From the NCBI RefSeq assembly GCF_003182485.1, contig NZ_QGTX01000001.1:2744001-2808000 (forward strand): 64,000 nt of DNA, read 5' to 3'. Source of the stretch: Geodermatophilus normandii (lineage in GTDB: Bacteria > Actinomycetota > Actinomycetes > Mycobacteriales > Geodermatophilaceae). A program made the translations under genes and the position numbers. The notes beneath the pieces were generated by a model that was given only the letters and a program-made list of their open reading frames with translations, made no database searches and was not told where the DNA came from. Positions 36,108 to 44,879 of this stretch are shown here, piece by piece; position 1 is the first letter of the stretch, and each line of letters begins with the position of its first letter.

Positions 36108-36752
36108 GTGATCGCGCCGCGGACCCTCGCCCTGGACGACGCGGTCGAGCTGACCCGCACCGGCGACGTCTGGGTGTTCCGCGGCGCCTCGCTGGCCGAC
36201 CGCGCGATCCGGGCGGTGACCAACGCGCCGGTCAACCACGTGGGCATGGCCGTCGTCCTCGAGGACCTGCCGCCGCTGCTCTGGCACGCCGAGCTGGGCC
36301 GCTCGCTGCCCGACGCCTGGACCGGCGAGCACCAGCGCGGCGGCCAGCTGCACGACCTGCGCGACGCCGTGGTCACCTGGCGGCAGCGCTACGGGCAGCG
36401 CGCGTGGCTGCGCCAGCTGGTCGGCCCGGCCGACGACGGCGGGGTGACCCCGGCGATGGAGGACGCCGTCCTGCGCACCGTCGCCCGGTTCGACGGCCGG
36501 CCCTTCCCGACGACCCGCGGGCTGGTGCGCGGCTGGCTCACCGGGCGGCTGCGGCGCGGCACCGCCGCCGAGACGGTGTTCTGCGCGGAGCTGGTGGCGG
36601 CCACGTACACCGCGATGGGCCTGCTGCCGGCCGATCGGCCGCGCAACTGGTACGACCCGGGCAGCTTCTGGTCCGGCGACGACCTGCGGCTGCTGCAGGG
36701 CGCCACGCTCGGCCCGGAGGTCCCGGTCGACGTCCCCGCGGCCGGTCACTGA
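36108..36752 (+). CDS. YiiX/NlpC-P60-like cysteine hydrolase
   Basis: 214 residues. LTRTGDVWVFRGASLADRAIRAVTNAPVNHVGMAVVL supplies the early catalytic His region and TVFCAELVAATYTAMGLL the Cys, the circular-permuted order of YiiX/YebB NlpC-P60 relatives. The family cleaves peptides, lipids or amide bonds near membranes; no signal peptide is seen. GTG 36108 fits a leaderless start. The gene ends 15 bases before a repeated hairpin. Confidence 0.72.
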   Translation: MIAPRTLALDDAVELTRTGDVWVFRGASLADRAIRAVTNAPVNHVGMAVVLEDLPPLLWHAELGRSLPDAWTGEHQRGGQLHDLRDAVVTWRQRYGQRAWLRQLVGPADDGGVTPAMEDAVLRTVARFDGRPFPTTRGLVRGWLTGRLRRGTAAETVFCAELVAATYTAMGLLPADRPRNWYDPGSFWSGDDLRLLQGATLGPEVPVDVPAAGH

Positions 36753-36767
36753 CCCGCCCGGCGGGCA

Positions 36768-36804
36768 CTCGTGCTCTGCCCCTGGTGGCGGGGCAGAGCA
36801 CGAG
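36768..36804. terminator. 15-bp hairpin, second copy of the repeated element (A2)
   Basis: CTCGTGCTCTGCCCC pairs with GGGGCAGAGCACGAG around a 7-base loop. Thirteen stem bases (CGTGCTCTGCCCC) are identical with the copy at 444-480. Follows the YiiX-like gene as a terminator would. Confidence 0.75.
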
Positions 36805-36820
36805 CCTGCGCGGACCGGGA

Positions 36821-36843
36821 CTGTCGTACCCCGGCGGTAGACA
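36821..36843 (+). promoter_or_regulatory. Second DNA-damage-type promoter
   Basis: CTGTCGTAC, 8 bases, TAGACA. The 9-base upstream block is identical to that at 22718 and the spacing is the same. Transcription should start near 36850, leaving a 31-base leader with AGGAGG before ATG 36881. Confidence 0.55.
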
Positions 36844-36880
36844 GGTCGCAGAGCACGGGGATCCGCCCAGGAGGCCGGAC

Positions 36881-37219
36881 ATGTCCACTCTCGCGATCCA
36901 CCCCACCGCCACCGCCGCCGTCACCACCGCCGCCGTCACCACCGCCGTGGCGCACCGCCCGACGACCGGCCTGGTGAGGGACCTCCTCGCCGTCGCCTGG
37001 GAGCCCGGTGCCGCTCCGCCGCGCGAGGTCCGCGTCCGCCCGGAGCTGGCCGACCGGCTGTGTGCGCAGCTCGGCTGGGACGGGACCGCGCACCGCCTGC
37101 TCGGCGAGCCGGCCGGCGTGCCGCTGGTCGTCGACCCGCAGCTGCCGCGCAGCCCCGGCTTCGAGGTGCGCCGGGTCCCGCCCGGCGCCCGGGCCCACCC
37201 GCTCGCTCCGACCGCCTGA
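36881..37219 (+). CDS. 112-residue orphan protein behind a damage-type promoter
   Basis: MSTLAIHPTATAAVTTAAVTTAVAHRPTTGLVRDLLAVAWEPGAAPPREVRVRPELADRLCAQLGWDGTAHRLLGEPAGVPLVVDPQLPRSPGFEVRR. The N-terminus is Ala/Thr/Val-rich and flexible; the rest looks like a small alpha/beta domain. No family recognised. ATG 36881 with AGGAGG upstream is well supported. Promoter type suggests a role in the DNA damage response; nothing in the protein proves it. Confidence 0.6.
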   Translation: MSTLAIHPTATAAVTTAAVTTAVAHRPTTGLVRDLLAVAWEPGAAPPREVRVRPELADRLCAQLGWDGTAHRLLGEPAGVPLVVDPQLPRSPGFEVRRVPPGARAHPLAPTA

Positions 37220-37220
37220 A

Positions 37221-37322
37221 CTCCCCCCGCGCGGCGGAGCGGGTTCCCCCGCGCGGGGGAGCTGCCCGGGCGCCCGCGCTCCGAGGCTGGACGCCGTCCG
37301 CCCTGGGAGCCGCCCGGGCAGC
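37221..37322. terminator. Two successive hairpins after the orphan gene
   Basis: First: CTCCCCCCGCGCG (37221-37233) with CGCGCGGGGGAG (37250-37261). Second: GCTGCCCGGGCG (37261-37272) with CGCCCGGGCAGC (37311-37322), 12 bp perfect with a 38-base loop. They separate the orphan gene from the convergent cydDC gene. Confidence 0.6.
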
Positions 37323-37421
37323 ACCCGGGAGTCCCCGTGTCCGTCACCGCGTCCCTGGTGCTGGGGGCCGAGACGGTGCGCAGCCACGTCGCGGCGGTGC
37401 CGGCCGACCGGTCGGGCCTCG

Positions 37422-40400
37422 TCAGGTGGCGCTGAGGGCGCCGGTCCGCGTCCCGAGCCGGACGACCGTGTCACCGGGCTGCTCGAGCGCGTCGTCGTGG
37501 GTCACGCAGACGACCACCCGGCCGGCCAGCGCGGCCCGCAGGTCCCGCACCAGGGCGGCGGCGGTCGGCGGGTCGAGGTGCGCGGTCGGCTCGTCGAGGA
37601 GGACGACGTCGCGGTCGGCCAGGAGCGCGCGGGCGGCGGCGAGCCGGCGCCGCTCGCCGCCGGACAGCGCGGTGCCGCCCGCGCCGACGGGGGTGTCCAG
37701 GCCCTCGGGCAGCCCGGCCAGCAGCGGGCCCAGGCCGGCCGCGGCGAGGGCCGCCGTCATCCGCGCCTCGCCGTCGGGACCGGTCAGCGCGCCGCGCGGC
37801 GCGGCCAGCGCCAGGTTGGCGCCGATGGTCGAGGCGAACACGTGCGCGTCCTGCGGCAGCCAGGCGGTGCGGGCACGGACCGCCTCGCCGGTCAGCCGGG
37901 CGGTGTCGGTGCCGCCGAGGGCGTAGCGGCCGGCCCGCGGCCGCAGGGCGGCCAGCAGCACCGCGAGGAACGTCGACTTGCCGGCGCCGGACGGGCCGCG
38001 GACCACCAGCCAGCCGTCGCCGGCGGCCGCCTGCGCGGTCAGGCCGCGCAGCACGTCGGGGCCACCGGGCCAGCCGGCGGTCACGCCGGTGACGGCGAGG
38101 TCGCGCACCGCCGCGGGCGCGGGGAGCGGGTCGGCCGGGTCGGCGGGCACCGGGGCGGTGAGGACGGCGCCGAGCCGGGCGCGGGCGTCGGCCAGGGCAC
38201 CGCGGCGCTGCAGCGCGGAGACCAGGCCGCCCAGCGGCTCGGCCAGCGCGAGCGGGGCGAGGCCGAGCACCGCCACCTCCGGGCCGCCGAGGCCGGTGGC
38301 CGCGCCGACCGCGGTGGCGACGACGGCGGCCAGGCCGGTGCCGAGCACGACCAGGCCGGTGCCGAGCGCGCCGGCCCGGGCGCCCGTGGCGGCGACGGCG
38401 GAGCGGCGGCCGGCGACGTCGGCGAGGTCGGCGGCGGTGGCCGCGGCCAGGCCGTGGGCGCGCAGGTCGGCGGCGCCGTCGAGGGCCGTGGTGACGTCGC
38501 GCAGCGCCGACACCCGCAGCGTGGCCTCGGTGCGGGCGGCGCCGGCGTCGACCCGGCGGTGCACGAGGAGCACCAGCGCGGCGGTGACCGCGAGGACGGC
38601 CGCTGCGGCGCCGCCGGCGGCGGGGGACAGCAGCGCCAGGGCGGCCACGGTCAGCGCCGGGACGGTGGCCGCGACCACCGCGGGCGGCACCACGCGCACC
38701 GAGAGGTCCTGCACCAGGCCGACGTCGCCCACCACGCGGGCCAGCGCGCTGCCCGGTGTGCGGTCCGCGGCCACGCCCTGCGCGGCCAGGGCCCGCCAGA
38801 CGCGCACCCGCAGCTCGGCGGCCGTGCGCAGTGCGGCGTCGTGCGCGGCGAGCCGCTCGACCCAGCGCAGCGCGGCACGGCCCAGGCCGAAGGCGCGCAC
38901 GCCGACGATGGCGACCATCAGCGTGAGGATCGGCGGCATCTCCGCGGCCCGGACGATCAGCCAGCCGCTCACCGCGGTGAGCGCCACGCCCGCGCCGGCC
39001 GAGGCGGTGCCGGCCGCGACCGCGCGGACCAGGGCGCGCCGCGGCCAGCCGAGCCCGGTCGCCGTGGCGGTGGGGGCCTGCCCGCCCGCGCCGAGATCGG
39101 CGGTCTCGTCGCCATGGGGCGCCGGAGCCGCCGAGATTGGCGGTCTCGGTGGGGAGGACGCGGGGACGGCGCTCCCGGGCAGCGTCACCGTGCGATCGGC
39201 CGGCGCCGCCAGGGCCGGGTCGTGGGTGACGAGCAGGACCGTGACCGTGCCGCGCAGCGAGGCCAGGACGGCCGCGACGCGGGCGGCCGAGGCCCCGTCG
39301 AGGTGGGCGGTCGGCTCGTCGAGCAGCACCAGCCGGGCGCCGCGGCGCACGCGCACCAGCGCCCGCGCCACCGCGACCCGCTGCAGCTCGCCGGGGGACA
39401 GCGTGGTGCAGGAGCGTCCGGCCAGCGCCTCGGCGCCGACCCGCTGCAGCGCCTCGACGACGAACGCCTCGGCCACGACGGCGTCCACCCCGGGCGACGC
39501 CGCGGCGTGCCGGCGCAGCTCGTCGGCCACCGTGGGCGCCGTCGTCCGCGGGTGCTGCGGCACCAGCGCGACGCCGCCGGCGGGGACGCCGGTGACGGTG
39601 CCGGCGACGTCGGCGGCCGGGTCGAGCGTCCCGGTGAGCGCCGCCAGCAGCGTCGACTTGCCGGACCCGCTGGCGCCGCGCAGCACCACCAGCTCGCCGG
39701 GGCGCAGCGCCAGGTCGGTCGGGGGCAGCGCCGGGAGCGTGCGGCCCGGGTGGCGCACGGTGAGGCCGCGGACGGCGACCTCGGCGCCGCGCGGGTCGTC
39801 GCGGTCGTCGGCACCGGCGGGGACGGGGAGCGGCGCGGCGAGCACCGCGCGGGCCTCGGCGGCGGCGAGGGTGGCGGCCTCGCCGGCGTGGTGGGCGGTG
39901 CCCAGGGCGCGCAGCGGGGCGAACGCCTCGGGCGCGAGCAGCAGCGCGGTGAGGCCGACGGCGAGGCCGAGGTCACCGTGCACCAGCCGCAGGCCGACGG
40001 TGACCGCGACCAGCGCCACCGACAGCGTGGCGATCAGCTCGAGCACCAGCGCGGAGAGGAAGGCCAGCCGCAGGGTGGCCAGCGTGCGGCGGCGGGTGGC
40101 CTCGCCCAGCTCGGCGAGCGCGGCGACCTGGTCGGCGGCGCGGCCCAGGCCGACCAGCACGGGCAGGCCGCGGACCAGCTCGGCGACGTGCGCGGCCAGC
40201 CGGTCCAGCGCCCGGGCGGCGCCGGTGGTGCCGTCGCGGGTGGCCAGCCCGACCAGCGCCAGGAAGAGCGGGACCAGCGGCAGGGTGACCGCGACCAGGC
40301 CGGCCGAGAGCAGGTCGGTGGCGGCCAGCACGACCAGCAGCACCGGCGGGACGACGAGCGTCTGCGCCAGCGCCGGCAGGTAGGTGGCCAGCGCGGGCGC

Positions 40401-40810
40401 GAGGTCGGCCAGCCGGGTGGTGGCCAGCACCGCGGCCGGTGCCGGGCCGCCCGCGGCGGCGACGGCGGCGGGGACGCGGCGAGCCGGCCGAGCAGGGCGC
40501 GGCGCAGGCCGTCCTCGGCGCGGCGGGCGTCTCGGGCGGCGGCCCGCTCGCCGAGGGTGCCGGCGACCGCGCGCAGCACCGCCCCGCCGGCGGCGAGCGC
40601 GAGCGGGGGGAGCACCCCGCCGTCGGCCGTGCCCGCCGCCCGCGCGACGGCGTGCGCCAGCCCGGCGGCGAGCAGCACCAGCCCCGCCGTCGAGCCCAGG
40701 GCGGCCGCCGCGGCCCGGGCCAGCGCAGCGGGCACGCCCGGCACCCCGGCCAGCGGCGCGAGCGGCCCGCGGGCCCGTGGAGCGGCAGGAACGGCCATCC
40801 CCGCGGTCAC
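37422..40810 (-). CDS. cydDC: CydD-CydC fusion, thiol reductant ABC exporter (frame broken near 40470)
   Basis: Single polypeptide of about 1,130 residues joining both halves of the cysteine/glutathione exporter required for cytochrome bd assembly. CydD half: helices, then Walker A GASGSGKSTL, signature SPGELQRVAVARAL, Walker B LVLLDEPTAHLD. After a Pro/Ala linker the CydC half has helices, Walker A GPSGAGKST, signature LSGGERRRLAAARAL and Walker B VVLLDEPTAHLD. GTG 40810 overlaps the cydB stop by four bases. One base is apparently missing near 40465-40480 (CCCGCCGCC run), separating the first ~110 residues from the rest. Confidence 0.85.
39091..39148. repeat. Pair of 18-bp self-complementary repeats inside the cydDC linker
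   Basis: CCGAGATCGGCGGTCTCG at 39091-39108 and CCGAGATTGGCGGTCTCG at 39131-39148 differ at one base and lie 40 bp apart; each has CCGAGA/TCTCG(G) arms. They encode the linker residues around PPISAAPAPHGDETADLG between the CydD ATPase and the CydC membrane domain. Probably an inserted palindromic repeat. Confidence 0.55.
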
Positions 40811-41823
40811 GCGGCCACCTGCGCGGCGTCGTCGTGCGACGGCTCGGCGGTGAGGCGCCGGCGGAACACCCAGTAGGTCCAGGCCTGGTAGGCGAGCACC
40901 ACCGGCAGGCCGACGGCGGCCACCCAGGTCATGACGGTGAGCGTGTAGTCGCTGACCGAGGCCTGCGCGATCGTGACGTCGAACGCCGGGTCGATCGTCG
41001 AGGGGACGACCACCGGGAACGCCGACCCGAACAGCGCGGCCGCCGAGGCGAGCAGCACGGTGGCCCAGCCGGCGAAGGCCTGGCCCTCGCGGTCGAGGCG
41101 CACCCGGGTCCAGGTGACGACGACGGCGAGCGCGGCGACCAGCCACAGCACCGCGGTGACCGCCGTGCCCGAGCGCAGCTGCACCAGCCCGGCCCACGCC
41201 AGCAGCGGCAGCGCGGCCACCGGCGACCAGCGCAGCGCGAACGCCCGCGCCCGCAGCCGCACCGGGCCGTCGGTCTTGAGCGCCAGGAACAGCGCGCCGT
41301 GCACCAGCGAGAAGCCGACCACCGCCGCCGCGCCGAGCAGCGAGGACCAGCCCAGGCCGGCGAACGCGCCGCCGACGCGGGTGCCGTCGCCGTCGACGGG
41401 CAGGCCGAGCGTGGTGGCGCCCAGCGCCGCGCCGACGCCGGCCGCCGCCACCAGCGAGCCGCCGGTGATGACGCGGGTCCAGGTGGCGTCCCACCGTGGG
41501 TCGTGGGAGCTGTGCCGCCACTCGAAGGCCACCGCCCGCACGATCAGGCCGAGCAGCACCAGCACGAACGGCAGGTACAGCGCCGGCAGCCAGGTGGCGT
41601 ACCAGCCGGGGAAGGCCGCGAACACCGCGCCGGCGGCGGTGATCAGCCACACCTCGTTGCCGTCCCACACCGGGCCGATGGTGCGGAGCATGAGGTGCCG
41701 GTCCGCCGTCCGCCGGCCGAGCACCGGCAGCAGCGCCGCGACGCCGAAGTCGAAGCCCTCCAGCAGCAGGAAGCCGGTCCACAGCACCGCGACGGCGGCG
41801 AACCACAGGGTCTGCAGGTCCAT
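40807..41823 (-). CDS. cydB: Cytochrome bd ubiquinol/menaquinol oxidase subunit II
   Basis: 338 residues, about nine helices. Opening MDLQTLWFAAVAVLWTGFLLLEGFDFGVAALLPVLG and the later RTIGPVWDGNEVWLITAAGAVFAAFPGWYAT are CydB hallmarks. Structural partner of CydA in the high-affinity terminal oxidase of the membrane. ATG 41823 lies 10 bases after the cydA stop, so the genes are co-transcribed; the stop overlaps cydDC. Confidence 0.95.
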   Translation of the reverse strand: MDLQTLWFAAVAVLWTGFLLLEGFDFGVAALLPVLGRRTADRHLMLRTIGPVWDGNEVWLITAAGAVFAAFPGWYATWLPALYLPFVLVLLGLIVRAVAFEWRHSSHDPRWDATWTRVITGGSLVAAAGVGAALGATTLGLPVDGDGTRVGGAFAGLGWSSLLGAAAVVGFSLVHGALFLALKTDGPVRLRARAFALRWSPVAALPLLAWAGLVQLRSGTAVTAVLWLVAALAVVVTWTRVRLDREGQAFAGWATVLLASAAALFGSAFPVVVPSTIDPAFDVTIAQASVSDYTLTVMTWVAAVGLPVVLAYQAWTYWVFRRRLTAEPSHDDAAQVAA

Positions 41824-41832
41824 GGGGGGCTC

Positions 41833-43398
41833 CTAGTAGGCGAAGGAGAGGACGTCGTCGTCGGACCGGTCGTCGCCGGGACGCGGGTCGTCGTCGTCGG
41901 ATCCGTCGTCCCGGCGCGAGCCGCCCACCGCCGGCGGGGTCGGCGTCGTGTCGCCGGTGGTGACGCCGCCGCGGACCAGGCGGACGAGGAGGAACAGCTC
42001 CACCACCGCCAGCGCGCCGTAGAGCAGGCCGAGACTGACCAGCGAGGTCCACACCTCGGCGGCGGTGATGCCGGGGGAGACGGCCTGGGCGGTGAAGTAG
42101 TACACCTGCTCGCCGACCGGGACGTCGGGGTTCGGGTAGACGACGAAGGGCTGGCGGCCCATCTCGGTGAAGATCCACCCGGTCGCGTTGGCCACGAACG
42201 GCGCGCCGACGGCCAGCAGCGACCCGTACACGCCGATCCGCGACGTCGGCACCCGGCCGCGGCGGGTCGACCAGAGCGCGTAGGCCGCGACCCCGGCCGA
42301 GACCGCGCCCATGCCGATCATGAGCCGGAAGCTCCAGTAGGTCACCGCCAGCACCGGCGTGTAGTCGATGGCCTGGCCGGCGCGGTCGCCGAAGGACGGG
42401 TCGTCGGGGTAGGTGGCGCCGTAGACCTCGGAGTACTCCTCCTGCAGATCGTCGACGCCGGGGACGGCGGTCGAGAAGTCGCTGTGCGCGAGGAAGGAGA
42501 GCAGCCCCGGGACCGTGTAGCTGTGCACGTCGTCGCACTCGTTGGAGCCGAGCTTGCCCCAGGCGAAGACCGAGAACGGCGCCGGCGCCTCGGTCTCGCA
42601 CAGCGCCTCGGCCGAGCTCATCTTGAGCGGCTGCTGCTGGTACATGAGCTTGCCCTGCCAGTCGCCGGTGACGGCGACGAGCACGAACGCGGCCAGCGAG
42701 ACGAAGCCGCCGAGGCGGACCGAGCGGCGCCAGACGGCGGAGTCGACGTCGGTGGTCGGGCGCTGCGCCAGCGTCCGCCGGCGCAGCTGGTACAGGCCGA
42801 CGCCGACGAGCAGGGCGCCGGCGACCACGAGCGCCGCGACGATCGCGTGGCTGAAGGCGGCCAGGGCCGTGTTGTTGGTCAGGACGGCGAGGAAGTCGAC
42901 CTGCAGCGGGCGGCCGTCGTCGCCGACGGTGACGCCGACCGGGTGCTGCATCCACGAGTTGGCCGCGATGATGAAGTACGCGCTCACGATGGAGCCGACG
43001 ACGGCGGCCCACAGCGCGGCCAGGTGCAGCTTCTTCGGGATGCGGCCCCAGCCGAAGATCCACAGGCCGAGGAAGGTCGACTCGAGGAAGAAGGCGAGCA
43101 GCGCCTCCATCGCCAGCAGCGAGCCGAACACGTCGCCGACGAAGCGCGAGTACTCGCTCCAGGCCAGGCCGAACTGGAACTCCTGCACCAGGCCGGTGGC
43201 CACGCCGAGGACGAAGTTGACCAGGTACACCCGGCCCCAGAAGCGGGTCATCCGCAGCCACTCGGGCTTGCCGCTGCGCACCCACATGGTGTGCATGACC
43301 GCGACCAGGATCCCCAGGCCGATGGTCAGCGGGACCATGAGGAAGTGGTAGACGGTCGTGATGCCGAACTGCCAGCGGGCGATGTCCAGGACGTCCAC
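41833..43398 (-). CDS. cydA: Cytochrome bd oxidase subunit I
   Basis: 521 residues. Haem-ligand His regions are visible in ARWQFGITTVYHFLMVPLTIGLGI (b595/b558 end), the GRQPF quinol motif is present (EMGRQPFVVYPN), as are the intact MQHPVG and HSY blocks of the Q-loop. Oxidises menaquinol and reduces oxygen at low oxygen tension without proton pumping. The C-terminal tail is unusually acidic (DDGSDDDDPRPGDDRSDDDVLSFAY). GTG 43398 follows GAGGAG. Two BlaI-type operators lie 45-83 bases upstream. Confidence 0.95.
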   Translation of the reverse strand: MDVLDIARWQFGITTVYHFLMVPLTIGLGILVAVMHTMWVRSGKPEWLRMTRFWGRVYLVNFVLGVATGLVQEFQFGLAWSEYSRFVGDVFGSLLAMEALLAFFLESTFLGLWIFGWGRIPKKLHLAALWAAVVGSIVSAYFIIAANSWMQHPVGVTVGDDGRPLQVDFLAVLTNNTALAAFSHAIVAALVVAGALLVGVGLYQLRRRTLAQRPTTDVDSAVWRRSVRLGGFVSLAAFVLVAVTGDWQGKLMYQQQPLKMSSAEALCETEAPAPFSVFAWGKLGSNECDDVHSYTVPGLLSFLAHSDFSTAVPGVDDLQEEYSEVYGATYPDDPSFGDRAGQAIDYTPVLAVTYWSFRLMIGMGAVSAGVAAYALWSTRRGRVPTSRIGVYGSLLAVGAPFVANATGWIFTEMGRQPFVVYPNPDVPVGEQVYYFTAQAVSPGITAAEVWTSLVSLGLLYGALAVVELFLLVRLVRGGVTTGDTTPTPPAVGGSRRDDGSDDDDPRPGDDRSDDDVLSFAY

Positions 43399-43442
43399 GG
43401 CGACTGCTCCTCACCTGCCGGCGCGACCGGCCGACGACTCCT

Positions 43443-43459
43443 TTCTACGCCTCGTAGAA
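43443..43459. promoter_or_regulatory. BlaI-type operator 1 (cydA side)
   Basis: Perfect 7-3-7 dyad TTCTACG-CCT-CGTAGAA, 45 bases before the cydA start. Related to the BlaI/MecI operator TACTACATATGTAGTA. Confidence 0.75.
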
Positions 43460-43466
43460 CATCTTC

Positions 43467-43481
43467 TCTACGTCTCGTAGA
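43467..43481. promoter_or_regulatory. BlaI-type operator 2
   Basis: 6-3-6 dyad TCTACG-TCT-CGTAGA, centred 23 bp from operator 1, about two helical turns, so two repressor dimers could bind the same face side by side. Confidence 0.75.
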
Positions 43482-43533
43482 ACGCGTTGGGTGAGGTGTG
43501 CGACAGCGTCCGTGCACTCCCTCCGGCGCCCGT

Positions 43534-43548
43534 TCTACGCTGTGTAGA
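43534..43548. promoter_or_regulatory. BlaI-type operator 3 over the blaI promoter
   Basis: TCTAC-GCTGT-GTAGA. It covers TACGCT (43536-43541), a good -10, so BlaI would repress its own gene. Centre 36 bases before GTG 43577. Confidence 0.75.
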
Positions 43549-43576
43549 GGACGACCGTCGACCGGGAGGAGCAGCC

Positions 43577-43942
43577 GTGGCGTCGCTGGGGGACCTGGAG
43601 CGCACCGTCATGGACGTGCTGTGGGCGGCCGACGGGCCCGTGGCCGCCACCGAGCTGCGCGACGCCCTGGCCGACCGCGACCTCGCGCTGACCACCGTGC
43701 ACACCGTGCTGTCCCGGCTGGAGGGCAAGGGCTTCGTCGAGCACGACGACGCCCGGCCGCGCCGCTTCCGCCCGCGCGCCAGCCGTGCCGAGCACGCCGC
43801 CGAGCTGATGCACGAGGTCCTCGGCCAGGCCGGCGACCGGCAGGCGGTGCTTGCCCGCTTCGTCGGCGGCGTCGACCCCGAGGAGGCCCGCCTCCTGCGG
43901 CAGCTGCTGGACGGGAGTGCACCGGACGCCCGCACCCGCTGA
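43577..43942 (+). CDS. blaI: BlaI/MecI-family transcriptional repressor
   Basis: 121 residues. Winged helix LGDLERTVMDVLWAADGPVAATELRDALADRDLALTTVHTVLSRLEGKGFVEHDDARPRRFRPRAS, followed by the dimerisation helices, is the classic BlaI/penicillinase repressor pattern. GTG 43577 has GGGAGGAG upstream. Followed after one base by an M56 sensor gene. Three matching dyads in the intergenic region indicate autoregulation and control of cydABDC, not of a beta-lactamase, since none is present. Confidence 0.92.
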   Translation: MASLGDLERTVMDVLWAADGPVAATELRDALADRDLALTTVHTVLSRLEGKGFVEHDDARPRRFRPRASRAEHAAELMHEVLGQAGDRQAVLARFVGGVDPEEARLLRQLLDGSAPDARTR

Positions 43943-43943
43943 C

Positions 43944-44873
43944 GTGCTGCCCGCGACCGCCGCGGCGCTGGCGGTCCTCGCGGCGCTGCTCGCCTGGCCG
44001 GTGCCGGCGCTGCTCGGGCGCGCCCGCTGGCCGCGGCGCGACCCGCTGGTCGCGCTGGTCTGCTGGCAGGCGATCGGGCTGGCCGGCGGCCTGTCGATCA
44101 TCGGCGCGCTGCTGGTGCACGGTCTGGCGCCGTGGGGTCACTCGCTGCCCGAGGCCGGCTGGGCGGTGCTCACCGGGCACCCGGCCCGCGATCCCGTCCG
44201 CGGCGACCACTGGGTCACCCTGACGCTGGCCGCGGTCCTCGCCGCCGAGCTGCTCGGCGTCCTCGCGCTGTCGTGGGTGCGCACCGCCCGCACCCGCCGC
44301 CGGCACCGGGAGCTGCTCGAGCTCGTCGTCCAGCCCTCGGCCGCCGTCCCGGACGCCCGGCTGCTCGAGCACCCCGCGCCGGTGGCGTTCTGCATCCCCG
44401 GCGCCCGCCCGCTGCTGGTGCTGTCCTCGGGCATGGTCGCCGAGCTCGACGACGGGCAGCTGGCCGCCGTCGTGGCGCACGAGCGGGCGCACCTGGCCGA
44501 GCACCACCACCTGTACCTGCTGCCGTTCGTGGCGTGGGAGGCGGCGCTGCCGGTGCTGCCCGCGGCCGCCCGGGCGCACGCGGCGGTGCGCGAGCTGGTG
44601 GAGATGCGCGCCGACGACCGCGCCCTGGCCTCGCTCGCGGTGCCCGATCCGCGCCGGACCCTCGCGCAGGCGATCGTCGTCGCCGCCGGGGGAGCGGGCG
44701 GCGGCGTGCCCGACGGCGCGCTGGCCGTGGGCGGCAGCGCGGTCGGCGCCCGCGTCGTCCGGCTGCTCGACCCGCCACCGCCGCTGCCCGCGCCGGCCAG
44801 GGCCGCCGCCCTGCTGACCGCCGGGCTGCTCCTGCTCGTCCCGACCGTCCTGCTCCTGGCCCCGGCCCTGTAG
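43944..44873 (+). CDS. M56-family membrane metallopeptidase (BlaR1/MecR1-like, no sensor domain)
   Basis: 309 residues. Four to five helices and a cytosolic zinc-protease site AAVVAHERAHLAEHHH (HExxH near residue 178), with the third ligand in ELVEMRADDRAL. The family cleaves or inactivates BlaI-type repressors. It has no C-terminal penicillin-binding sensor domain, so beta-lactam is not the expected signal. GTG 43944 lies one base after the blaI stop. Convergent with copA, six bases apart. Confidence 0.88.
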   Translation: MLPATAAALAVLAALLAWPVPALLGRARWPRRDPLVALVCWQAIGLAGGLSIIGALLVHGLAPWGHSLPEAGWAVLTGHPARDPVRGDHWVTLTLAAVLAAELLGVLALSWVRTARTRRRHRELLELVVQPSAAVPDARLLEHPAPVAFCIPGARPLLVLSSGMVAELDDGQLAAVVAHERAHLAEHHHLYLLPFVAWEAALPVLPAAARAHAAVRELVEMRADDRALASLAVPDPRRTLAQAIVVAAGGAGGGVPDGALAVGGSAVGARVVRLLDPPPPLPAPARAAALLTAGLLLLVPTVLLLAPAL

Positions 44874-44879
44874 GGAGCG

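Noticed and set aside
37337-37435. 32-residue plus-strand frame after the double hairpin
   Set aside because: Weak ribosome-binding site, overlap with the end of cydDC and no protein pattern; probably chance.
40384-43494. Plus-strand open frame across cydAB
   Set aside because: Antisense shadow of two well-conserved oxidase genes; no start signal or domain.
43577-44873. Beta-lactam resistance module
   Set aside because: No beta-lactamase or PBP gene is nearby and the M56 protein lacks a penicillin-binding sensor domain; the operators face cydA and blaI only.
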